64,000 nt of DNA from Streptomyces caniscabiei (GTDB taxonomy: Bacteria; Actinomycetota; Actinomycetes; Streptomycetales; Streptomycetaceae): assembly GCF_014930365.1 (NCBI RefSeq), contig NZ_JABXWI010000003.1, positions 558,001 through 622,000 on the forward strand, read 5' to 3'. A program made the position numbers and the translations under genes. The first letter of the stretch is position 1. Each line of letters begins with the position of its first letter. The notes under the pieces were generated by a model, which ran no database searches, was not told the origin of the DNA, and saw nothing but the letters and a program-made list of their open reading frames with translations. This document shows positions 40,423 to 49,560 of the stretch, piece by piece.

Positions 40423-41211
40423 CTATCGACCCTCGGCCGCCGCGAGACGCCCCGCTTCGGCACCGGTCAGGGCGGCGGTGACCGCCTCGACCAGCCCCGG
40501 AAGTTGGGTGTCGAGGAAGAAGTGTCCGCCGCCGAAGACCCTGGTCGTGGTGGTGGCGGTGGTCAGTTCGCCCCAGGCCTTCGCCTCGTCCACGCTCACC
40601 ACGGGATCGTCGTCCGCGACCAGCACGGTGAACGGCACGTCGAGGCGTGGGCCGGGTCGCCACTCGTATCCGCCGATCGCCCGGTAGTCGGCCCGCAGCG
40701 CCGGCATGACCATCTCCCGCAGCTCCGGGTCCTCAAGCACCCGCGGAGTGGTGCCGCCCAGCAGCCGGACGACTCGCAGGATGTCCTCGTCCGTGCGCAG
40801 CGAGTCGTAACGGGCGGGCCGGGCCGTGGGGGCGCCCCGGCCGGAGAGGATCAGCGCCTCGGGCCCGGGCAGGGATCGTTCGGCGAGGCGGCGGGCCACC
40901 TCGTAGGCCGCGACGGCACCCATGCTGTGCCCGAACAGGGCGTACGGACCCGTCACCCGGCTCCGGACCTGTTCGGTCAGCGCGTCGGCGAGGCGGTCCA
41001 TGTCGTCGATGGGCCGTTCACCGCGGCGGTCCTGACGGCCGGGGTACTGCGCGGCCACCACCTCCACCGCCGGAGCGAGCGCCCGCGCCAGCGGCAGGAA
41101 GGCGCTCGCCGCGCCACCGGCGTGCGGGAAGCAGATCAGCCGCAGCGCCTCGCTGCCCAACCGCGGAGCCGGATCCTGCGGATGGAACCTACGCAGCCAC
41201 TCGCCCGCCAT
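40423..41211 (-). CDS. Type II thioesterase
   Basis: 262 residues, alpha/beta-hydrolase of the PKS/NRPS editing thioesterase family, which removes aberrant acyl groups from ACPs. Seen: LICFPHAGGAASAF at the N-terminus, nucleophile elbow GHSMGA near residue 97, and a C-terminal catalytic His in GGGHFFLD. The ATG at 41211 has a GGAG site and the normal family N-terminus; the upstream open frame to 41541 has no homology. It is the first gene of the minus-strand arm and marks the likely right edge of the cluster. The PKS has a TD rather than a TE, so this is a trans-acting editor, not a release enzyme. Confidence 0.92.
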   Translation of the reverse strand: MAGEWLRRFHPQDPAPRLGSEALRLICFPHAGGAASAFLPLARALAPAVEVVAAQYPGRQDRRGERPIDDMDRLADALTEQVRSRVTGPYALFGHSMGAVAAYEVARRLAERSLPGPEALILSGRGAPTARPARYDSLRTDEDILRVVRLLGGTTPRVLEDPELREMVMPALRADYRAIGGYEWRPGPRLDVPFTVLVADDDPVVSVDEAKAWGELTTATTTTRVFGGGHFFLDTQLPGLVEAVTAALTGAEAGRLAAAEGR

Positions 41212-41374
41212 TCCCGCTCCTTCGGTCCCCGCGCTCCCGTCCGCCCCGTGCGGCGTACGTCCGCGCCCAGCGTGCCGCACGCCGTTCAAATACCGCACAA
41301 ACCGCGCACAAGTCCAACGGGGGAGCGCGGGGCAGTCGGCCGGTCGCCCCCCGGGGAGCGCGACGCTGAGCCGC

Positions 41375-41870
41375 ATGATCGCGGTCCTGTTCGACCGCTT
41401 CGGCGGCCCCGAAGTCCTTGCCCAGTGGAGCTTCCCGCTCCTGAACCCCAATCCGGACAAGTCCGGATCACCCTGGCCATGGGCCCCCTCAGGGCCTGAC
41501 CGCCTGGCACCTGCTGCGCACCACCGCCCCGCCGCTCGCACCCGGCAAGAGCGTGGTCGTCCATTCCGCGGCCGGCGGTGTGGGCACGCCGACGGTACAA
41601 CCGGCCCGGCGGTTCAGCGGCGGACGTGCCTCGCCGAGGCCCCCCTCTGTCCCCGTCAAGCAGCTCGCCCTCGAACCTGGGCGCCGAGGCATCGCGGAGT
41701 ACCCCTCTTCGACAAGGCGGGCGTCATCCTCGACGCGGGGGGGGGCGGCATCCTCTTCGACACGCCTGGCCACGGGCGTCATCGGCTTCTGGTTACGCCT
41801 CACCCTGACGGCCCCGAGGGCTGCACCGAGCCCGCCGCACCACCGACAAGGCCCACCCCGCACCCGTGAA
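41375..41870 (+). pseudogene. Quinone oxidoreductase / zinc-type dehydrogenase family, broken
   Basis: Pieces of one NADPH:quinone reductase-like gene lie in different frames. AVLFDRFGGPEVL begins at 41375; a second frame gives QVRITLAMGPLRA near 41460-41499; another gives GKSVVVHSAAGGVGTPTVQ (the Rossmann AAGGVG loop) near 41540-41600, then GVIGFWL near 41770. Family members are over 300 residues, so parts are also missing. Several indels mean it is not a single sequencing error. Confidence 0.75.
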
Positions 41871-41929
41871 CCACTCAAAGCCCGGTCAAAAGGGCGTCGG
41901 CAGCATGACATACCCACGCCCCGGCCCTT

Positions 41930-42383
41930 TGCCTCCACCCCGCCCCCACGCCATGATCAATGTGACCGGGCCGGGCGAATCCCCCGTCGCGTCGGCCCGG
42001 TCACCACTCCCCCACGCTGCGACGACCAGCGGGCCAGGCCCCGTTCGAGGCGCGCTTCCCCCAGGTGTGCCCAGGGCTCCTCGGGCGTCCGCTCCCCTGA
42101 AGTCGGCCTCCCTCTTGAGCCAGTCGACGAGCACCGTAGGCGTCCACGAGTTCGTCGCTTCCGTCGACCGGGAAGAGGTCGGGCGGTTCTCGACGGCCGG
42201 CCGGGCTCCGGGGCCGACGCCTGCCCCGGGGGCACACCGGAGCAGGAAGAAGCCGTAGATGTCGTTGCCGGACGTGTACAGATCCCGGCCGGGCGCGGCG
42301 TGCTCCACCTCGCCGTACTCGGCGAGCAGTTGGAACGGGAGGCGACTCCCGCTGCCGCAAGACCGATGAGGCCGGCAAGACAA
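41930..42383 (-). pseudogene. Broken gene of unknown function
   Basis: Protein-like text is spread over three minus-strand frames: LYTSGNDIYGFFLLRCAPG near 42240-42290, DLFPVDGSDELVDAYG near 42135-42185, VLVDWLKREADFRG near 42095-42140, then EPWAHLGEARLERGLARW near 42020-42080. The order is collinear, so one gene with frameshifts is the simplest reading. I do not recognise the family with confidence. Confidence 0.5.
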
Positions 42384-42454
42384 TTACGTGTGGCTCCTCC
42401 GAGACCTGCGTGAAATCGCAGGCACCCGCCCGACGCCGTCGCCCCGTTGGCCGG

Positions 42455-43108
42455 TCACCGGTTTCCGTCACGCAGGACAGCGTCGACGACGCGATCGACG
42501 AAGACGGTGAGCTCGCTCTGGTCGTGCCGTCCGAAGGTCGAAGTCCATAGCGCGAACCGGCCGAAGATCGCGGACCAGAGCAGGAGGGCGGCTGATTCCG
42601 CGCCGTCCGGCCAGCGCAGTCCCTCGCGCTCGCAGGCGTGCACGGCGTCCGCCCACTGTTGCCAGAGAACACGAGCGGGGTGCTCCTGACCGGGCTCACC
42701 GAAGCTCGAGGCATCGTGGCCGAACATGACGCGGATGACTCCGCGCTCGGCGGCGGCAAAGGCACAGAAGGCGTTCGCCTGGGCACGGAGGCGTCCGCCG
42801 GCATCGGCTCCGTGATCCGCCGCCCGGATATCGGCCTCTCGCATCGCTGCGACCACCCGTTGGTATCCGTCCTCCGCGACCGCGTGGGCGAGTTGATCCT
42901 TGTCCGCGAAGTGCAGATACATGCTCGGGGCCGCGATGCCGACTTCCCGCGCGACCTCCCGAAGGGACACCGGGAGGGCGTTGTCCGTCAGTTTCTCGTC
43001 GAGAAGACGTGCGACCGCGGCCAGGATCTCCGCGCGGAGCCGATCGCCCTGCCCGCGGGGGTTACGTCTGCGGGCGGTGTCGGTGCTGGTTGCGGCGTCC
43101 TGGTTCAT
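42455..43108 (-). CDS. TetR family transcriptional regulator
   Basis: 217 residues. The N-terminal helix-turn-helix is clear (ILAAVARLLDEK, then LREVAREVGIAAPSMYLHFADKDQL), followed by a C-terminal ligand-binding helical domain of the TetR_C-33 style (HPARVLWQQWADAVHAC). Start is uncertain: ATGs at 43108 and 43117 are both in frame, and neither has an ideal ribosome site. It is the last gene of a minus-strand set with a CMD-family protein, SDR remnant, ferredoxin reductase and ferredoxin. A candidate operator lies upstream of that set at 45317-45330. Confidence 0.88.
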   Translation of the reverse strand: MNQDAATSTDTARRRNPRGQGDRLRAEILAAVARLLDEKLTDNALPVSLREVAREVGIAAPSMYLHFADKDQLAHAVAEDGYQRVVAAMREADIRAADHGADAGGRLRAQANAFCAFAAAERGVIRVMFGHDASSFGEPGQEHPARVLWQQWADAVHACEREGLRWPDGAESAALLLWSAIFGRFALWTSTFGRHDQSELTVFVDRVVDAVLRDGNR

Positions 43109-43181
43109 ACCTCTCATTCTGCGGGAGCCGATGCCTTGCGGGGGTGCACGTTCGTGTCCCTGGCCCCGCAAGGCGCCGCGG

Positions 43182-43574
43182 TTACGCCTCCTCGAGGGCG
43201 CGGGCCGCGGTGGTCATGGCCTGGCCGGCTGCGGGAAGCCCGATGTACGGAGCGGTCTGGAGCACAGCCTCAAGGATCTCCTCGGAGGTCAGACCGTTGG
43301 CGAGAGCGCCGAGCACGTGATTGCGCACCTCCCACTGATGGCCCAGGGCCATCAGCACGCCCAGCGTGACCAGACTACGACTGCGCCGGTCCAGGCCCGG
43401 ACGGGACCAGATCCCGCCGAAGCACTGCTCCAGTGCGAGCCGGGCCATGTCCGCTCCAGGGCCCGTGCCCTCGGCGGGAGCGACCATGTTCCTCCGCAGG
43501 AAGGTCTCGTCGAACATCTCCCGTACGATCTGCTCGCCGGCGGCACGACGCTCACCGGGTTCACTGCTGGTCAT
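43182..43574 (-). CDS. Carboxymuconolactone decarboxylase family protein
   Basis: 130 residues matching the all-helical CMD/AhpD-like family (GGIWSRPGLDRRSRSLVTLG, then LGHQWEVRNHVLGALANGLT and ILQTAPYIGLPAAGQAM). It lacks the CxxC of AhpD, so it resembles the PcaC-type branch. Its start overlaps the end of the SDR remnant by 14 bp. The true substrate is not known; with the ferredoxin and reductase genes it suggests catabolism of a cyclic compound. Confidence 0.85.
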   Translation of the reverse strand: MTSSEPGERRAAGEQIVREMFDETFLRRNMVAPAEGTGPGADMARLALEQCFGGIWSRPGLDRRSRSLVTLGVLMALGHQWEVRNHVLGALANGLTSEEILEAVLQTAPYIGLPAAGQAMTTAARALEEA

Positions 43575-43990
43575 CGGTGTCCTTCCCCTGGGTCTCGCGC
43601 ATGCGGGGCAGCATGCCCAGCACCGTGGCCGTGGTGGTGCCCGCGTCGACGGGGAGCACCGCGCCCGTGATCCAGCGCGATTCCACGCACGCGAGGAAGA
43701 GAACGGCCCAGGCCAGATCCCAGGCCGTGCCCTCCAGACCGAGAAGGTTGGCCGCGCTGCGCATCCGCCGTCCCTCCGCGCCGCCGTGGTCCCCGACAGG
43801 GGTGTGCAGGTGGCCCGGGACGAGGCAGTTGACCCGGATGTGGTCCGGGCCCCAGCTGTAGGCGAGGTCGGTGGTCAGCGACTGCAGTGCGCCCTTGCTG
43901 GGCCCGTACGCACCACTGCCGAAACCACGCAGCGCCGCGATGGAGGAGATGTTGACGACGGATCCGCCACCGCCGCATCTGTCGCCCCGT
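43561..43990 (-). pseudogene. 3' half of a short-chain dehydrogenase/reductase
   Basis: About 140 C-terminal residues of an SDR: GGGSVVNISSIAALRG (catalytic Ser), AYGPSKGAL (YxxxK), then IRVNCLVPG and WITGAVLPVDAG. The cofactor-binding N-terminal half (TGxxxGxG) is absent, and the sequence upstream belongs to a ferredoxin reductase in another frame. It is therefore the remainder of a deleted gene. Downstream spacing to the CMD gene is still normal. Confidence 0.85.
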
Positions 43991-45031
43991 GGAGCCGGAG
44001 GACTGGAGTTTCAGGTCGTACTGGTCGGACCAGAAGTAGGGCAACGCGGGGGCGGCCGGTTCGCCTCCCAGGAGGGCCGCGCCGACCGCACGTCCCTGTT
44101 CCGCGGCGGCCAGCCGGTGCTCGCCGCGTACGTGGCGGTCCGTGGCGGGATCCAGCCAGGCGGCCACGTCGCCGACAGCCCAGATCCGCTCCGCGGCCCG
44201 GCCCCGCGCATCGCACAGCACACCCTCGACGCCGTCCCGCTCCCTGTTCCCGAGCGGCACGCCGGATCCGGCGAGCCAGCCCACCGCCGGACGGGCGCCG
44301 ACCGCGACGAGGACGGTGGACGCCGCGACCACGGAGCCGTCGTCGAGCACGACGCCCGTGGCCCGGTCGTTCTCGGCGAGCACCTCGACGACTCCCCGGC
44401 CGCACCGCAGGTCGACCCCGGCGGCGTGGTGACGGGACTCGAGCATGCCCGCCACTTCCTCTCCCAGCACAGCGACCATGGGGAGGGGCAGCGGGTCGAC
44501 CATCGTCACAGGAACGTTCATCCCCCGGGCCACCGCCGCGGCTTCCGCACCGACGAATCCGGCACCCACGACGACCAGCCGTCCGCCGCGCCCGAGGGCC
44601 CCGCGCAGGCGGAGGGCGTCCGGCAGGTTCCGCAACACCTGGACACCGTGCAGGCCGGCACCGAGGGACGGAGGATGCACCGCCACAGCGCCGGTGGCGA
44701 TCACCAAGGCGTCGTACGCGAGTTCTCCACCGCCGGCGAGACCCACCGTCGCGGCATCGGCGTCCACCCACACGGCAGGGGTTCCGGGCAGGTGGGTGAT
44801 GCCCAGGGCGTCCCACTGCTCCTGAGGGCGCAGCAGGAGCCGCTCGACCTCCCACTCCCCGGCCAGTAACTGCTTCGACAGCGGCGGCCGGTCGTACGGC
44901 AGGCCGGGCTCCCCGTCGACCATGATCACGTCGCCTGTGAAGCCGCGACGGCGAACCTCCTCGGCGACTCCCAGCCCCGCGGCCGAACCACCGACCACGA
45001 CGAGCCGGTGAAGTCCCGTCGTGGCCGACAC
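43985..45031 (-). pseudogene. Ferredoxin reductase, C-terminus lost by deletion
   Basis: FAD-dependent NAD(P)H:ferredoxin reductase of the class supplying P450s. GTG start at 45031, site GAGGAG. Seen: FAD motif VVVGGSAAGLGVAEEVRRRG, LPYDRPPLSKQ, NAD motif VVVGAGFVGAEAAAVARG, and WAVGDVAAW. Homology stops after PYFWSDQYDLKLQ (residue about 345), where about 60 C-terminal residues should follow. The frame instead continues in an unrelated frame of the SDR remnant to a stop at 43571, giving a hybrid of 486 residues. Activity is doubtful because the C-terminal interface domain is missing. Confidence 0.85.
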
Positions 45032-45033
45032 GT

Positions 45034-45231
45034 TCAGCTCTCCTCGATGAGGATCGCCGCGGCCGGGCACACCTGAGCCGCTTCCCGCACGGCGAAGTGC
45101 TGATCCGCCGGGGGCTCCGCGTCCAGCAGGACCACGATGCCGTCCTCGTCACGCTGGTCGAACACGTCCGGGGCCACCAACACGCACTGGCCGGCTCCGC
45201 AGCACTTGGGTTCATCAACGGTGATTTTCAT
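45034..45231 (-). CDS. Small 3Fe-4S-type ferredoxin
   Basis: 65 residues starting MKITVDEPKCCGAGQC, with the C-terminal VCPAAAI cysteine. This pattern is typical of ferredoxins that deliver electrons to actinobacterial P450s. Start at 45231 has a GGAAGG site; upstream in-frame codons have no homology. It is 2 bp from the ferredoxin reductase start. No P450 is next to it, so the partner oxygenase may have been lost or lie elsewhere. Confidence 0.88.
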   Translation of the reverse strand: MKITVDEPKCCGAGQCVLVAPDVFDQRDEDGIVVLLDAEPPADQHFAVREAAQVCPAAAILIEES

Positions 45232-45316
45232 GCCACTTGACCTTCCGACAGCCAAGCCGGCGAGTCGATGCGACCGCCAGCCTTCCACCTGACACCTGAC
45301 ACCTTACGCATGTCAC

Positions 45317-45330
45317 CTTACAGTTGTAAG
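45317..45330. promoter_or_regulatory. Palindrome upstream of the ferredoxin operon, possible TetR operator
   Basis: CTTACAGTTGTAAG has 6-bp arms around GT, 86 bp before the ferredoxin ATG. The size and place suit a TetR-family operator, and the TetR gene at 42455 is in the same operon. Nearby direct repeats of CACCT(G/T)A are also present. Confidence 0.45.
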
Positions 45331-46675
45331 TCTGCGAGCGCCGAAGGAGCATGTGGAGGCTGCCTGAACGAAGTGCCGGAGAACTGCGCACACTTCGGCG
45401 CCTCGGCGTCCGGGCTCCGGTCTCCGTCGTCCGGGCGCGCCAAACCGATCGACAGCGCGATGCCCCACGCCTTGAGGACGCGACTGCCGGTGGCATCGCT
45501 GAGAGAGGTGACCAAATGGGCGCCCGCGTCGAGGGGGTGACCGGCGATCCGGGAATGGACCACCTCCCCCGACCTGGGGCATACGCAACCAGACGCACCA
45601 TCAGGGCCGGCGTCACAGGAGCGTCAGAACAGCACAGCACGGAGCCAGTGAAGACCGAGGGGCACCACGCGTCCGCCCACCCGTCACCGATCGAGACAGC
45701 AAGTCAGCCCACACCTGTCCGGCATGCGGCCTGCTCCACGTCGTGCGCCTGTGAAACAGACCGGGCCGACCCGCTCGGAACCTCAGGAATCCGAGAACTC
45801 GTAGTTCAGAGCCCCCTCGCCACCGGCTCCAGAATCGCCACGCACTCCACATGATGCGTCACCGGAAAGATATCGGCCTGAACGGGTACCAGAAAAGCCC
45901 AGGTCAGAGACAGTTTCTCGGCTCATCGTCCTCCGTGGAGACACCCGGAGCGTCGAACGAGCGTCAATGCCGAGAGTCCGTCCTACTGGGGCTGAGCAGA
46001 CTCCGGCAACCAGCTCACCGGGGATCCGCCCTCGCTCGCACCGGACACCGGCTCGCACTCGGCTGCCGCCATCAGGGAGTGCGGGTGCGCGCCGCCGACC
46101 CACTGCACGAGCGAGCGCTGGTGTCCCGTAACGGAGTTGGTGTTGCTGACGCCGCCGTTCCCTGCGGGAGGACGGTGGGAGCGGTGGCGCCTGGTGCTCG
46201 ATCTGGAAGCGAACGGCGAGCCGCGGATCGCGCTGATCAGCCGCCGCGGCCCACTGTCCCCGGCGGCGATGTACTTCCTGGACGCAGCTGACGGAACCGC
46301 AGTAAAGCCGCCTTATAGGGCGACCTTATAAGGAACATCGGCATTGCGTCTTGGACGCGCTGGACAGCCCGCTGCTGGAATCGGCCCTATGACGAACCCA
46401 GAACCCCCGCATCACCCTCATCCCCGGTGACCGCATCGGGGCCGCGCGAGGCGAGGTCCTGCCGCCCGCCCGGTTCCTGCCGACCGGCCGCGCCTACTGC
46501 GAAGCGAAGGAGAAAGTCGTGCCGGGCCGATACCCACGGCGGTGACACTGCGCGGACGTCCGCCACGTGATCGTGGGAAGTCCCCGCCGCCCTGGCGGGT
46601 CGGCTCGCTCGCCCCCTTGCCGCACCCCACGAACACGCCCGCCTGAACATGCTCCGAGAGAAGGCCCGGCCTGCC
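45331..46675. other. 1.3-kb region with no intact gene
   Basis: The ORFs here do not read like proteins over their length. Identifiable pieces: an rRNA methyltransferase C-terminal remnant at 45806-45895, and a short plus-strand coding-like fragment at 46137-46331 (RWRLVLDLEANGEPRIALIS). A second fragment lies near 46410-46520 (GDRIGAARGEVLPPARFL). I see no transposase, tRNA or long repeat. The region looks like decayed sequence between two gene blocks. Confidence 0.6.
45806..45895 (-). pseudogene. C-terminal remnant of a TrmA/RlmD-type 23S rRNA uracil methyltransferase
   Basis: About 29 codons reading FPVTHHVECVAILEPVARGL then stop, which is the conserved tail of RNA m5U methyltransferases (catalytic-base region THHVE). 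Nothing of the remaining 350-400 residues is present upstream. It may mark a rearrangement or integration scar. Confidence 0.75.
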
Positions 46676-48061
46676 ATGACCGCCGTAGCTCACCGAAGCG
46701 AGCACGACCTGCTGGGCAATCGGGACGTACCCGCCGACGCCTACTGGGGTGTGCACACCCTGCGTGCCACCGAGAACTTTCCCATCACCGGCACCCCGAT
46801 CTCCGCCTACCCCCACCTGATCGATGCCCTCGCCGCCGTCAAGGAGGCCGCCGCCATCGTGGAGGCGTGCCGTGAGATCCGGGACGGGAAGCTGCACGAC
46901 CAGTTCGTGGTCGACGTGATCCAGGGCGGCGCCGGTACCTCCACCGACATGAACGCCAACGAGGTCATCGCGAACCGGGCCCTGGAGCTGCTGGGGCACG
47001 CGAAGGGGCAGTACGCGTTCCTGCACCCCAACGAGGACGTCAACCTGGGGCAGTCGACCAACGACGTCTGTCCGACCGCCGTCAAGGTCGCGACGGTATA
47101 TGCGGTGCGCGGGCTGCTGAAGGCGATGGCGGTGCTTCAGGACGCGTTCGCGGCCAAGGCGGTGGAGTTCCGTGACGTGCTGAAGGTGGGTCGCACCCAG
47201 TTGCAGGACGCCGTGCCGATGACGCTGGGGCAGGAGTTCTCGGCGTACGCGGTCATGCTGGAGGAGGACCGCAGCCGGCTGGAGGAGGACCGCAGCCGGC
47301 TGGCGGAGGCGGTGGAGCTGGTCCATGAGATCAACCTGGGCGCCACGGCGATCGGCACCGGCCTCGATGCTCCTGCCGGGTACGCCGAGTCGGTGCGGCG
47401 CCACTTGTCGCAGATCACCGGGCTTTCGCTGGTGACCGCGGTCAACCTGGTGGAGGCGACGCAGGACTGCCGGGCGTTCGTGCAGATGTCCGGCGTGCTC
47501 AAGCGGATCGCGGTCAAGCTCTCCAAGAGCTGCAACGAGCCGCGTCTGTTGTCGTCCGGGCCGCGCGCGGGTCTGAACGAGATCAACCTGCCGCCGGTGC
47601 AGGCCGGTTCCAGCATCATGCCCGGCAAGGTCAACCCGGTGATCCCCGAGGTCGTCAACCAGGTCGCCTTCGAGGTCATCGGCAACGACGTCACCATCAC
47701 CATGGCCGCCGAGGCCGGGCAGCTCCAGCTGAACGCCTTCGAGCCGGTCATCCTGCACTCCCTCTCCAAGAGCATCACGCACCTGGAGCGCGCGTGCCTG
47801 GCCCTGACCGAGCGGTGCGTCGCAGGGTTCACGGCCAACACCGAGGTGCTGCGGGCGGCGGTGGAGAACTCCATCGGTCTGGTCACCGCCCTCAACCCGT
47901 ACATCGGCTACGAGGCGGCCACCGGCATCGCCAAGGAGGCCCTCGCCACTGGACGCGGCGTCGCCGAACTCGTACTGGACAAGGGCCTCCTGCCCGCCGG
48001 CACCCTCGCCCAGCTGCTCCGTCCCGAGACCGTCGCGGGATCCGGTCAAGCCCTGGTGTGA
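46676..48061 (+). CDS. aspA: Aspartate ammonia-lyase (aspartase/fumarase superfamily)
   Basis: 461 residues. Aspartase deaminates L-aspartate to fumarate and ammonia. Seen: substrate-binding block GGAGTSTDMNANEV, NLGQSTND, TQLQDAVPMTLGQEF, and the signature GSSIMPGKVNP with the catalytic Ser. Start at 46676 (MTAVAHRSEHDLLG) after AGAAGG; an ATG at 46649 is also in frame. One oddity is an in-frame 21-bp tandem duplication at 47260-47301 that repeats LEEDRSR in the central helical bundle. A decayed paralogue lies at 56838-57090. A kinase, an aldolase, a racemase and an isomerase follow downstream, so it may belong to a local catabolic set. Confidence 0.92.
   Translation: MTAVAHRSEHDLLGNRDVPADAYWGVHTLRATENFPITGTPISAYPHLIDALAAVKEAAAIVEACREIRDGKLHDQFVVDVIQGGAGTSTDMNANEVIANRALELLGHAKGQYAFLHPNEDVNLGQSTNDVCPTAVKVATVYAVRGLLKAMAVLQDAFAAKAVEFRDVLKVGRTQLQDAVPMTLGQEFSAYAVMLEEDRSRLEEDRSRLAEAVELVHEINLGATAIGTGLDAPAGYAESVRRHLSQITGLSLVTAVNLVEATQDCRAFVQMSGVLKRIAVKLSKSCNEPRLLSSGPRAGLNEINLPPVQAGSSIMPGKVNPVIPEVVNQVAFEVIGNDVTITMAAEAGQLQLNAFEPVILHSLSKSITHLERACLALTERCVAGFTANTEVLRAAVENSIGLVTALNPYIGYEAATGIAKEALATGRGVAELVLDKGLLPAGTLAQLLRPETVAGSGQALV
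47260..47301. repeat. 21-bp perfect tandem duplication inside aspA
   Basis: Two adjacent identical 21-bp units, 47260-47280 and 47281-47301, add seven residues (LEEDRSR) without changing frame. Confidence 0.9.
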
Positions 48062-48126
48062 CGTGATCAGGCGCGGCCTCGACCGACGTTCCCCCTCAAC
48101 CACTCGTAACAGACCAGGAATTCGCC

Positions 48127-49560
48127 ATGTCTCTACCCCCTCATGCCCAGACCGGTCCCGTCCCCGAGACAGCAGTACTGGAAGGGCTGCCTCCAGTCCA
48201 CACCGTGAGCGCCGCGGAAGTGGCCGCCCGCGTATCCGGCGGCCCCCGTCTCGTCGTTCTGGACGACGATCCGACCGGCACCCAGACGGTCGCCGACGTG
48301 CCCGTCCTGACGTCCTGGACGGTGGACGACCTGCGCTGGGCCCTGCGCCAGGAGAGCGCTGCCTTCTTCGTCCTCACCAACACCCGCAGCCTGTCCCGCG
48401 AGGACGCCGCCGCCCGCAACCGCGAGGTGGTGCGCGCCCTGCGCACGGCGTCGGCGGCCGAGGGCACCGACTACGTGCTGGCCAGCCGCGGGGACTCCAC
48501 CCTTCGCGGCCACTTCCCGCTGGAGACCGACGTCCTGACCGATGAACTCGGCACACTCGACGGGGTCGTACTGGTGCCCGCCTACATCGAGGCAGGCCGC
48601 CTGACCGTGAACTCCCACCACTGGATGCGCACGGCCGACGGCCTGCTCCCGGTCGGCGAGAGCGAGTTCGCCCACGACGCCACCTTCGGCTACCGCAGCT
48701 CGTCGCTGCCCGAGTGGGTCGAGGAGAAGACGGGCGGACGCATCCCCGCGGACGAGGTTCTGCGCGTCACTCTCGACGACCTGCGCGGCGGCGGCCCGGC
48801 GCACACTGCGCGGCTGCTGTCCTCTCTGCGCGGCGGACGTACGGCCGTGGTCGACGCGGTGTGCGACGACGATCTGCGGGTGTTGGCCCTGGCACTCGCG
48901 GAGGCGGAGGAGAACGGCACGCGGCTGGTGTACCGGGTCGGGCCGTCCTTCGTCAGGGCCCGCGCCGGACAGGCTGCGCGGGCACCGCTCACCCCGGCCG
49001 AACTGCGCCCGCCGCGCGGGGACGCACCGCACGGTCTCATCGTCGTGGGGTCTCATGTGGCGCTGACGACACGGCAGTTGGACCGGCTGCGGGAGCGAGG
49101 CGGGATCGCCGAGTACGAGCTGGACGTGGCCCTGCTGCTCGACGAGGAGCGGCGTGACGCCCACATCGCCGAGGTCGCGGCCGCGGCCGCCGGCGCTCTG
49201 GACTCGGCCGACGCGGTGATCCGTACCTCTCGCGTGCTGGTGACGGGTGCCGACGCGGACGACAGTCTCGCGATCTCCCGCCGGGTCTCCGCCGCGCTCG
49301 TCGAGGCCGTGCGCCAGGTCAACGCCAGCCGGCGGCCCGCCTTCGTCGTCGCCAAGGGCGGTATCACCTCCAGCGACACCGCCACCCATGGTCTTGAGAT
49401 CCGCCGTGCCTGGGCCCGGGGCACCCTGCTGCCGGGCATCGTCTCGCTCTGGGAGCCCGTGGACGGTCCCGCCGCCGGGATCCCCTACATCGTCTTCGCC
49501 GGGAACGTCGGGGGCGCCGACGCCCTCGCCGACGCCCTCGACCTGCTCAGGAGTGCCTGA
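48127..49560 (+). CDS. Four-carbon acid sugar kinase family protein (OtnK/DUF1537)
   Basis: 477 residues with the two-domain architecture of kinases that phosphorylate 3-oxo-tetronates, D-threonate or D-erythronate. Seen: N-terminal LVVLDDDPTGTQT, LASRGDSTLRGHF, and the C-terminal nucleotide-binding block FVVAKGGITSSDTAT followed by IPYIVFAGNVGG. It starts 65 bp after aspA, and its stop overlaps the aldolase start (TGATG). The context is partly that of known tetronate pathways, but the expected NAD-dependent dehydrogenase is not in the window, so the exact substrate is open. Confidence 0.88.
   Translation: MSLPPHAQTGPVPETAVLEGLPPVHTVSAAEVAARVSGGPRLVVLDDDPTGTQTVADVPVLTSWTVDDLRWALRQESAAFFVLTNTRSLSREDAAARNREVVRALRTASAAEGTDYVLASRGDSTLRGHFPLETDVLTDELGTLDGVVLVPAYIEAGRLTVNSHHWMRTADGLLPVGESEFAHDATFGYRSSSLPEWVEEKTGGRIPADEVLRVTLDDLRGGGPAHTARLLSSLRGGRTAVVDAVCDDDLRVLALALAEAEENGTRLVYRVGPSFVRARAGQAARAPLTPAELRPPRGDAPHGLIVVGSHVALTTRQLDRLRERGGIAEYELDVALLLDEERRDAHIAEVAAAAAGALDSADAVIRTSRVLVTGADADDSLAISRRVSAALVEAVRQVNASRRPAFVVAKGGITSSDTATHGLEIRRAWARGTLLPGIVSLWEPVDGPAAGIPYIVFAGNVGGADALADALDLLRSA

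Noticed and set aside
40120..41499. 459-codon plus-strand ORF over the thioesterase
   Set aside because: Antisense to two well-supported genes; only its last codons (QVRITLAMGPLRA) are real and belong to the quinone oxidoreductase pseudogene.
45318..45563. Minus-strand ORF that briefly reads like a protein (AHLVTSLSDATGSRVLKAWG)
   Set aside because: No family recognised, no ribosome site, and alternative frames are equally open; treated as part of the decayed region.
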